This document shows, in pieces, positions 55,801 to 64,000 of a stretch of DNA of 64,000 nucleotides. The notes beneath the pieces are model-generated. The model had not been told where the DNA came from. It ran no database searches and saw only the letters and a program-made list of their open reading frames with translations. The stretch spans positions 17,062,597 through 17,126,596 of the forward strand of contig OZ038466.1 in assembly GCA_964036295.1 (NCBI GenBank). The letters are read 5' to 3'. Within the stretch, counting starts at the first letter, position 1. Each line of letters begins with the position of its first letter. The translations under genes were made by a program, and so were the position numbers. The stretch is from Plumapathes pennacea (taxonomy: Eukaryota; Cnidaria; Anthozoa; Antipatharia; Myriopathidae).

Positions 55801-57784
55801 ATGGCATCATAACAATATTTACTATATTACATACAATACTGAGACTGTATTCACCAAACTTGCGTACGAAAAAAAATGTTCTGAAGTATGACTTACGCAT
55901 CGTAAGTTCGACTTACGCATACTATCTCGCTCAACAGAGTATGCGTAAGTCATATTGTTCCGATGCATAAGTCATACTTACGAGCATTTTTGTTCGTACT
56001 CAAGTTTGATGAATGCAGCCCTTGACTCAAACAGCAACGACACGGCGGTGACAACGACATGAAAGGTGCAGTGATAAATTGACATGCAACAGATCTACAA
56101 TCTCGGACAAAAGTGTTCACACATTCTCCCCTCCCCCAATTCAATGTTGATAAATTAATTATTTAGCAACGGTTTCCCGTCAAAGTCTTACCGGAACTCT
56201 TCCAAATTCAAGCTACAACATTGATACGGGAGGGGGGGGGGGAGGGGAGGGGAGGTGATTAAAGCAGTTTCCTTTGGAACTGGATGACTCACAGCATGAT
56301 AGTTTTGACAAGAGTACGACATTTAAAGCATGTGTCAACACATTTTGTGCGGGATTGTAGTAGTAGTTGTAGTTGTAGTTGTAGTTGTAGTTGTAGTAGT
56401 TAGTATGCAATAGTAGTTTGTAGCAGTAGCATAACAGTAGCACTAATAGTGTTCTATATTGATCCTTTCTAGATGTGGCCACGATGGTACTGTTTACCTG
56501 AAGGAGGGGTACTGGGGCGGAGTGTACGATGGCCAACTTATAACGTACCCATGCCCTTACCTGTACTGTCGTTGCACGCAGGATGCGGGGTTACCTGGGT
56601 GCAGGTTTGTTGTGGAGGACGTTGATGCGCAGTGTGGATTGGGGCGAGGCGGCACTCTATGCGGAAAGTGTAAAAACGGGCTGAGCGTGGGCCTGAGGTG
56701 GGAACAGTGTCTAGAATGTTCGCACGCGGGTTGGATTCTAGCTGTGGTTGTCTTATTTGTCACTTTGTTGTGTGTGCTTATCATATGCCTCAACCCCGCT
56801 GTGTCCAATGAGCTGCGCGCTCCGCTCTTCTTCTTTCAAGTGCTGCCCTTCATTTTCCCGCCAAGCAGCAGAGTTGGCGCGTCCGTGCTCTTTATCTCGA
56901 GCATGCTCAAGTTTGGAGGACCGCTGATTTATCTGCTGGACACTTGCATCGTTAACGGAATGGACAACTTGTACGTGGTCGCCATTGGTTACCTCATGCC
57001 CTTTGTAGCTTTGGTGATATTTATTGTCTCGTATTTCTTAAGTACTAACTATTTCGTGCGCTTGAACTTTCGTAAAAACTCGAGCTTGCAGTCTTTCTGG
57101 CTGATCATGCTGTTCATGTACAGCTACATAGTTCAAACCACGCTGCTTCTTCTTCACTGCCCCAAAGTTGGCGAAAACCACGTGTTCTTCTACGACGGGA
57201 CCAAGCGCTGTTTCCATGGTCACCATGCTACCATGGCAATCTTGGCTGTCTTTGTGTTAGTGGTCGTCATAATCCCTCCACCAATCATAATCATCATCTT
57301 AACACGTGGTTACTGGAAGGTGGACCCACAATACGTAAACACGCTGACCAATGGCCTGCGTCAGAGGTATCAGTGGTGGTGGGCGTTTGACCTGAGCCGG
57401 CGAGTGCTGCTGTTAGCCACGTTTGTTTTTATCCCCGACTGGAAAACGAAACAGGTGAGAAACGTGTTAATCCCGAGCGGGAGGGGAGAGATGTAGGGCT
57501 TTTTGCCTCTCCTGGCAGAGCATTGGGCGTTTGTTCACTACTAGAAATTCTTGCTTTCAGTTTTTCTCTCTTCATCAGATCTATCCGAATGTGATATAAT
57601 CTATCAGAAAATCTATCAGGTAGTCACTGCAACAGTTCTACGGTTATTTCAAGACCTAGAGCTATCTGAAATTCGTACCCTAAGCCCACCCATCTCAAGA
57701 GATTCTGACTGCTGGCCACAACGATATAGTTTATAACTTTATTTACTATCGCCTGCATCATAAGTAATTGTCCAAAAATACTAT

Positions 57785-57819
<35 letters not shown>

Positions 57820-57824
57820 TTTGT

Positions 57825-57875
<51 letters not shown>

Positions 57876-58764
57876 TACAATATTTACTACTACGAATTGC
57901 ACAGTACCTGCTCTAACACTCTTCCAGTATTAGGGGTATTGTACTAGTTGGAAGTCTATATTAGTCTATGTTCAAAGTGCGAAAGAAGAAGTGTCGACTT
58001 TCAAAATGTGAACAGAAAAACAAAATAATCAAAACTAAAATACAGGAATGTTTTAAAGATTAGTTTGAAGAGCAGTTACTCAGTTCTGTTGAAAGGTTAG
58101 ATGGCGGCGTAGTCAAGGAAGATTTAAAAAGACACCATAAGAAACTCGGTCTTCACTGTAATAGGCCCTTTCCAGTTGGATTTCAAGTATACGTTGATCA
58201 AGAGCCTTCATTAAGTAGCTACACCTTAGGTTTCATTTGACTGTTCAGGGATTGAAAGTTTTCTCGGTCTAAGTCAAACCCGCAAGGAATTTAAACAGGG
58301 TAATTTGTAGTTAAAGGAACGAGACAGATTTTACTCACTAAGAACCAGGTCTTCTTTGTTTACTGCAGCTTATGATCATCTTCGTGTGCCTGCTGATCTT
58401 ACTCATACACAGCAGTGCTCAGCCTTACAAGAAAACTCGAATAAACGCGGGGGAGACCGCTTACTTGCTTCTGCTATGCACGCTGGCTCTTCTCCAAGAA
58501 TGGGACGATGAGGTGACTCGTGATAGGCTGTGTAGCACTTTCCTGATCCTCGCTTCCAGTCACACTGTTCTGCTTAGCTTGTACAAGGTAGGGAGGTTCA
58601 TCAAGAAAAGGAGCTTGAAGGTTGATGAGAAGAAACCTCGTCGGAAGTATGGTTCTTTCTGTAAGCCTGGTCAATGGCCTGGTACAGAAACGAGTACTGA
58701 TCCGGAAGTTCAAAGGAGGCGAGACGTGCTGGACACCATATTTGGCGAATCGCACGAGGGTTGA
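52874..58764 (+). CDS. Beta-helix ectodomain, multi-pass membrane protein (uncharacterised)
   Basis: Exons: 52874-54478, 54777-55037, 55420-55796, 56473-57454, 58369-58764. All are GT-AG and phase-consistent; 1206 residues. I do not recognise a named family. Residues 1-~31 form a signal peptide. Residues ~40-~640 read as a right-handed beta-helix (pectin-lyase-like): repeated F-x-N/F-x-x-N strands such as NCTFQHN, TTFEEN and LLFRNN alternate with Gly turns GGAAF, GGALML, GGGID, GGGANV, GGALFL and GGAIAV, the pattern also seen in chlamydial Pmp proteins. Many NxS/T sites fit an extracellular place. A Cys-rich stalk (~725-825) carries CxCxxE-like and CG-x-GRGGTLCGKC-x(15)-C-x2-C motifs. From ~834 there are about seven to eight hydrophobic spans, then a basic cytoplasmic tail (VGRFIKKRSLKVDEKKPRRK). 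A receptor, adhesion or channel-like role is inference only. AATAAA lies at 59182. Confidence 0.85.
55843..56020. mobile_element. Palindromic MITE in intron 3 of the beta-helix gene
   Basis: GACTGTATTCACCAAACTTG at the left and CAAGTTTGATGAATGCAGCC at the right are inverted ends. The interior is also largely palindromic (ATGACTTACGCATCGTAAGT and GTATGCGTAAGTCATA words), so most of the unit can fold on itself. Confidence 0.8.
56225..56402. repeat. G-rich tract and (TTGTAG)n run
   Basis: Purine-rich GGGAGGGGGGGGGGGAGGGG at about 56228-56252, then tandem TTGTAG units at 56357-56402, both in intron 3 of the beta-helix gene shortly before exon 4. Confidence 0.85.
57782..57876. repeat. (TTTA)n microsatellite, about 23 units
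   Basis: A near-pure TTTA run with one TTTG interruption in intron 4 of the beta-helix gene. Confidence 0.95.
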
Positions 58765-61117
58765 CTGGGCTCTAGTCAAGGGGGGAAAGAGAGAATGAGA
58801 GGGGTGGAAAGGAAGTTAAAAAGTGAAAGGGAAAGGAGCAAAAAAACTAAAAAGAAAACATGCACTCATGGACAAAACCTGCTGAGACACACTGCAAATC
58901 GATGAATCGATTCTTTGAAGAGAGATCAAGTAGCTTCTCCCTCTCGGCTCAGTTTCAATGTTGAACACCCTCGTATTGCAGACATCGAAAGGAATATGAG
59001 GGGAAGGGACTAAAGCAGATGTAGTGTCTGGCAACATTCTGTTCAAATTTGTAGGTTAATATGGATAAATATAACTCCGTAAGGCCGGGACAGGGTTTAT
59101 ATAGATGGAAGGTACATTGTCCTCAGAGGAAACATGTTTTCTGGCCATAGGTCGTGGAGCTGATTGCGGATTGTTCAAAAGAATAAAATGCTATTTCGAA
59201 TGGGAGTGGTCAAAGACAAAAAAGGCCCGTTTCAAACAACGAATTTCGCTCGTTTGCATCTAGTTTGGCGTGACGTTTGAAACGGCCGTAAGTGACATGT
59301 TAAGAAAACACCTCCTCTGTGGAGTTAATCAGAATCGTCGAAAGACTGAGAGGCATATGGTGCACGAAGGGAAGTGAAAATTAAGCGCAATATACAAAAT
59401 ATGAAATTGAAACGGAAACTTTTTTTTTCAATTCATTGATTTGTCTCTTTCAACAAGACTGCTGGTGTAATTATAACATGCCATGTTCTTGAGTAATTCG
59501 AATAATATTTGGAGACTTCGAGGTTCGCTAAATCATTGTTTTTATTTAGATTGCCACAGATGCCCTAAATTTGACGTTTTCAACAAAACGGATGTAATGC
59601 TATCTTCATTATGACGGAAAGCTGATTTTTACTGTATAATTAGCTACAAAATTGTTCGCATCTTTGATAATAATCTTAGATACACAAAGTTATGATTTTC
59701 AAACGAAAATTTTTGCCCGCCTCTTGACTTCTGGAGCGCGGTTACAAGTCTACATGACTATCATAGTTACGTCACAAATAATGTATACAGCCAAGCTTTT
59801 GTCAGTTTTAAATTCATTTTCCAATATTGAAACAAAAAAGGCACGGTTAAGACTACCTTAAATGATTTTTACGCGTTGGTATGAATTTGCCCTATTATCT
59901 TTATCCTAAACCAACGGTTTGCGTATCAACCTTCAAGATGTGAGGTAGGGTATGACTATATCTTGGAAGCAAACGCCACATACAGCATTCTTAACAAAAT
60001 TGGGCATGTATTATATTCCAAAATTTTATCATTTTTATTGTTTTTTGTTTTGTGAAATGGGGAGTAGCAGGCCAGTTGACAAATATGGCTAAGATTTAGG
60101 GCATGATGGACAAACGGCAAAATAAAGATACAGACCTTGCTCTAAACTCTCTTTAATGATTCAGTCCTACTACTTATTTCAATGTACTGTTCATGGACAT
60201 AAAATTGACCTAACCCACTAATCTATATAATAATACGCTAAGCCACTTCCGTCGGTCTGTGACGTCGCCTTATATTGCTCACACCAAGGCGGGGCGGGGA
60301 GTGGGAGGGGTGGTATTCCTAGCTGTTGTTTGGCTATTTATGGTCGGGGATATGGCGCTCAACAGGGTATGGTTTTTGCCTGTAAGTCTGAAACAAGGTA
60401 TACAAATTACCGTTTCTCTCTGGGGTATGTTTTCGCTTTGTCTGGCTCTAGAACAGGGTCGAATTTACCCTCGGAGGATTAGAAAACCTCTGGGACCAGG
60501 GTAGGTCGAATTTTTTTCTGCCAGAATCCTCAACGATTTATAGGCGAGTATGTCGCTGTAAAACAGCTGTGAACAGTTTGGCACGCAACGCCACATGTCC
60601 TTTCCGATCTGTGGCCGTCGCGTGTCACAGTTTGACTCTGACGCAGATCTGAAACAGGGTATCTAATTTCACCATTTTTTCTGAACAGAGTAGCAAAATT
60701 ATTGAGAACAACGGCACACCTGCATAAATTTAAGGGAGTACACCCCCTTCCCCCGTTCCCCCGAGCCAGAGAGTTACACTCAAAAGTAGTCATTTTTCCG
60801 AGCTCACGTCGTTTCAGCGGCACAACTAGCGCTCGGTCGCCGATCCTTGTTCGTGTCTGCTCGGGATTGTTCGGAAACTCGAGCGGAGGAAGTACGTCAC
60901 AAGCCGCAGGCATTTCCGTTCTGAAAGGGAGCGTAGTGCTGAGATCATACGCCGCCTTCAGTTCGGGTTTCCTCTTCGCCCAATTATGGAGTGATTTTAT
61001 GTAAATGACGACATTCTGATACGGAGGGACTCAAACGCCGTTTAAACGCGTGAAGACATAACCCTTGCTGCCGATACAGAAGAAGTAACGGAATACCAAG
61101 ACCCTTCGATATTCACT
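58765..61117. other. Spacer between the beta-helix and CUB genes
   Basis: No coding exon is recognised. The left part holds the beta-helix gene 3' UTR (AATAAA at 59182). A 64-bp inverted-end element, GGCCCGTTTCAAAC to GTTTGAAACGGCC, lies at 59224-59287. At about 60360-60690 there are spaced copies of a CTGAAACAGGGTAT-like unit, the same style of degenerate dispersed repeat as at 24890-25140. The last few hundred bases are CpG-rich and likely form the promoter and 5' UTR of the CUB gene. Confidence 0.5.
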
Positions 61118-63318
61118 ATGAAGCTTCTGTGTCATCGATGTTCTCTATTGCTAACGACCATTTACGTGTTCTTGTGTTGTATTCGATCTTTCGCTGCCGG
61201 TAAGTGTCTACAGTAAATCCACTTTGCTATCGCACCGAAGGTGAAACAAATAACTCAACACAAGCGATAAGCGCTTCTAATCTGTATATATTTCTTCGCA
61301 TGTTTGGGTATGAGAAGTAAAGAATAGCTTCCCTGTCAGATCTTAGCCGACCCTGTTTGATTTTTAGTGCCCGTTTGTTTGAGTTGTAAGCTCAGACCTT
61401 TATTTCGGAGTTACGAACAATAACAGTTGGCGTGATCTGAAATCTAGCTCAGAGCAGCTGCATGCAGGCTGTCAAGACAAACTGCTGTATTGTACTCGAA
61501 CAAAGAGCCAACAATAGGCCAGTTTCTTTTTATCCTTTTCAAAGATCGTGTTTTCATTAATCACAAAAGCGCCACGCAGTCTCACAGCTTGTGTCATCTT
61601 GTGCATAATGTGCGGCTAAAATTACCAATCTCGTGTAATGGCCTGGCAAAACGAGGACACATTGTGGCGGCAACATTGTGTCCTTCGATGTTTCCAGGGT
61701 GGCAAAACGTGCGGCAACATTGTTGCGTTCCGCGTGGACACAACAAATGTTTCTGAAGTTTTTCAGAAACATTTTTTGTGCCCGCAGCAGATGTTTCGCG
61801 TGTGGCAAAACGGGGCAACATTTGGGAAACATGCGCGCGCTAGCAATGTTGTCGCCACAATGTGTCCTCGTTTTGCCAGGCCTTAACTTTTGCCTTGGAA
61901 TATTAAACTGGATGTACTGTATACTGCTGTCGTATACTCAGATGTCGCTTGTATCATCAGATGACCAAATATGTCGCTTTTACATCCTCAGATTCTGATT
62001 TTGTTCACACCCACAGAACTAAGTCTATATACTAAAATATAATGTATCACTTTTGGCGAACCTTGAGCAATACACAAAGGTTCAAGTGTCATCAAGCTGG
62101 TGTCAAAACGTCAATATTTTGTAGGAGAACCATTTTGCTCGCTTGTGTATATTTTCTTTCTATTTCTGTTTCGCGAGGTGTAATGATTTCAGCGTGAATT
62201 TGACGCAAACCACAAAAAAAAGAAACAAAAAAAAACAAAAAACAGGAGTGCCAAGCCCTGCGAGAATCTTCGGAAAGATGTAAATGAATCTTTTCCTAAC
62301 AGGAAACAACGTAAGAATGAAAGGCGACACCAAGTCGGCCAGGACTATATACTTTTGTATTGAGTTCGTCGGTGCGTGCAAGGTCTTTTAATCCAAAAGT
62401 TTGTCTTTGAAATTAACAAAAGAAGATTAAACGAAGTATGGGAGTAAAAACAGCAAAGGAAATGAATTTTATTATTTTTTGCCAACAAAGATTTAGAACC
62501 AAACGAGTGTGGAAAAATTGTATAGAAAAGTGAAACCTCCTGAACTCTTTTCTTGGGCATATGATAACATGTGAACGATTTAAAACTGGTGGGTGGCAAG
62601 ATGCTGGAGAGAGAAGAGGAAATTGTTTACTTTGGTGGGTGGGGGTGCACTCGAACCCCATATGGCCTATGTGGGGAGGTCCAAAAGAACAGGCATAGAA
62701 ACTTGGTGTACTAAAGGCAAGGCTGGGGGGGGGGGGGGAGGGGGGGGGGGGAAATGGGAAACAGGGGAGGGTTGCAACACACACTATTAATTTTGGTGTT
62801 CATTAATTGACAGGATGAAAATGGGTGGTGGGGCTTCTTTCAGAAATTGACCTTGTGGAGGGGGGTGCGTGTGTGTTGGAGGGGGGGGGGGGGGAGGCTT
62901 TTTAGTGCATAGATGCCTGTAACTTTTTCTATAAACTCACCATACATTTTTTCAATATTGCTAGCAACATGCCCCAGTCAAGAACTAAAAGGTACTTCTG
63001 GTGATCTGACCTCGCCCAACTACCCCAAGCATTACAAAAGTTACTCCAATTGCTCATGGAACATCACAGTGCCAGAGGGACAAACTGTTAAGCTGACATT
63101 CTTTGACTTTTTGTTGGAAAGGGATTTCGGATGCACAGCTGATGTAGTTCGGGTGTATGATGGCAAGGATACATCAGCCACATTGCTTGGCTCATACTGT
63201 GGAGGGATGCAGCCCTTTGCTATTTATTCCACATCAAATCATGTTTACATTAGGTTCACTTCAGACAGATCACTGAACTATAGGGGCTTCAGGGCAACTT
63301 ATAAAGTCAACAGTCAAG
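61118..63318 (+). CDS. CUB-domain secreted or membrane protein, 5' part only
   Basis: Exon 1, 61118-61199, encodes a signal peptide (MKLLCHRCSLLLTTIYVFLC...) in fair start context. Exon 2, 62965-63318, encodes one full CUB domain in matching phase. Both junctions are GT-AG, and the open phase at 63318 means the gene continues past the window. The CUB domain shows four Cys in the usual spacing, SGDLTSPNYPKHY, a calcium-type acidic pattern (FLLERDFGCTADVVRVYDG and a later SD), LLGSYCGG and the GFRATY end. CUB modules mediate extracellular protein or sugar contacts in proteases, receptors and adhesion proteins; which of these this is cannot be told from one domain. The intron between contains a perfect-ended MITE at 61639-61883 and poly-G tracts. 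Confidence 0.88.
61639..61883. mobile_element. MITE with 29-bp perfect inverted ends
   Basis: GGCCTGGCAAAACGAGGACA... at 61640-61668 is exactly mirrored at 61854-61882 (...TGTCCTCGTTTTGCCAGGCC). TAA can be read on both sides as a 3-bp duplication. It lies in the first intron of the CUB gene. The perfect ends suggest recent activity. Confidence 0.9.
62725..62894. repeat. Two poly-G tracts
   Basis: A run of 14 and then 12 G with one A between (62725-62751), and a second run of 14 G near 62881-62894, shortly before CUB exon 2. Quadruplex formation is possible, and run lengths may be assembly-uncertain. Confidence 0.9.
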
Positions 63319-64000
63319 GTATGTGATCTGCAGCTTGACTCCCTGTACTTGGCCTTATATTATGCTGTAGATTAGTACCCTTCACAGGGCTCAGGAATGA
63401 TGTGAAGGAGTTAAAAATAACTTTAACTCAGTTGACAAAAGTTGGCTCTGCTCAAAAATTCACAATCTATCCCCACCCTACCCCAGAGAGCTGACAGCCA
63501 AGTGGATGGGGGGGGGGCTCCCTATAATTGACTACTGTATATTGGGAGGCTCCACCCAAAGGGCCCCTAATCAAGCCTGGGGTAGAAAAATGGTATAGAA
63601 AAACAAAAACTGTTTGGTATTTTAAAAGGTCAATAAGAAATGTCTGGCTAAAGGAAATATCGTGTTGGCATTTTGTAAGGGTTCTAAAACTTGTCCGTCG
63701 ATTGAGATCGTTACAAAAGTCACATTGCCTACAGTCAGCTGGTGCAGTTTTTCTTAGCCTGGGATCAGACCCTCCTTTCCCTCCCCCTGAAAAATAAAAA
63801 AGCGGTGAGGGCCTGGTGGGGAGGAGATTGTTGGGAAAGGAGAATCCTGACTCAATTCCTGACAAAACCATTTACATTTTCCAGGGGGAATGGGGTTGGG
63901 ATGGAAGGCCTGATCGCAGGTAGTTTTTCTAGACATCTTTCCATTCAAAGGCATGAAACATTATAGCAAATATATTTTGCTTATCAATAAACTATGTGTT
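63319..64000. other. CUB gene intron with a dispersed repeat
   Basis: No exon is recognised before the window end. About 63505-63760 (GGGAGGCTCCACCCAAAGGG, GGTATTTTAAAAGGTC and so on) is a degenerate relative, in opposite orientation, of the repeat at 51834-52160. Confidence 0.5.

Noticed and set aside
60702..61004. 100-residue ORF in the CUB gene 5' region
   Set aside because: Overlaps an opposite-strand ORF in CpG-rich sequence, has no recognisable protein pattern and no splice link to the signal-peptide exon.

Overview
The window is intron-rich animal nuclear DNA, most likely from an anthozoan cnidarian such as a stony coral. The evidence is short GT-AG exons, introns and intergenic DNA packed with short inverted-repeat (MITE-like) transposons, a tRNA-derived SINE, and a beta-helix/multi-membrane-span protein of a kind I associate with cnidarian gene sets. 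The species call is inference. All five gene models lie on the + strand and were built by hand from splice sites, reading phase and protein-family resemblance.

Layout. (1) 1-3350: non-coding, with a 3' fragment of a non-LTR retrotransposon on the minus strand. (2) 3351-22134: a complete TRPA1-like cation channel gene of 29 exons and 1110 residues, with about 16 ankyrin repeats and six membrane helices. Its introns hold a long (TA)n tract, a SINE and several MITEs. (3) 22135-26960: repeat-rich spacer with a 1.1-kb inverted-repeat structure and two unplaced short ORFs. (4) 26961-32531: 3-mercaptopyruvate sulfurtransferase, 7 exons, 310 residues. (5) 34260-48136: transportin-1, the importin-beta-family nuclear import receptor, 24 coding exons, 888 residues. 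(6) 52874-58764: a large uncharacterised membrane protein, 5 exons, 1206 residues, with a signal peptide, a pectin-lyase-like beta-helix ectodomain, a Cys-rich stalk and about 7-8 membrane spans. (7) 61118 to past the window end: a secreted or membrane CUB-domain protein, of which only the signal-peptide exon and first CUB exon are visible.

The genes do not form an operon or an obvious pathway. Two look like housekeeping genes (sulfurtransferase, transportin) and three like sensory or cell-surface genes (TRPA, beta-helix receptor-like, CUB). Base composition follows this split: about 28-44.9 kb looks strongly CpG-poor and rich in TACAGTA/TACTGTA-type words, while the promoters, the TRPA gene and everything after about 44.9 kb stay CpG-rich. 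That is the pattern expected from germline gene-body methylation in invertebrates.

The most noteworthy items are the beta-helix/multi-TM protein and a dense set of MITE families with readable target-site duplications: GGGCC-ended elements with 3-bp CTG/CAG duplications, CAG-ended elements with 5-bp duplications, TTAA-flanked elements, and a 448-bp foldback element whose core is almost identical to a second copy 25 kb away.
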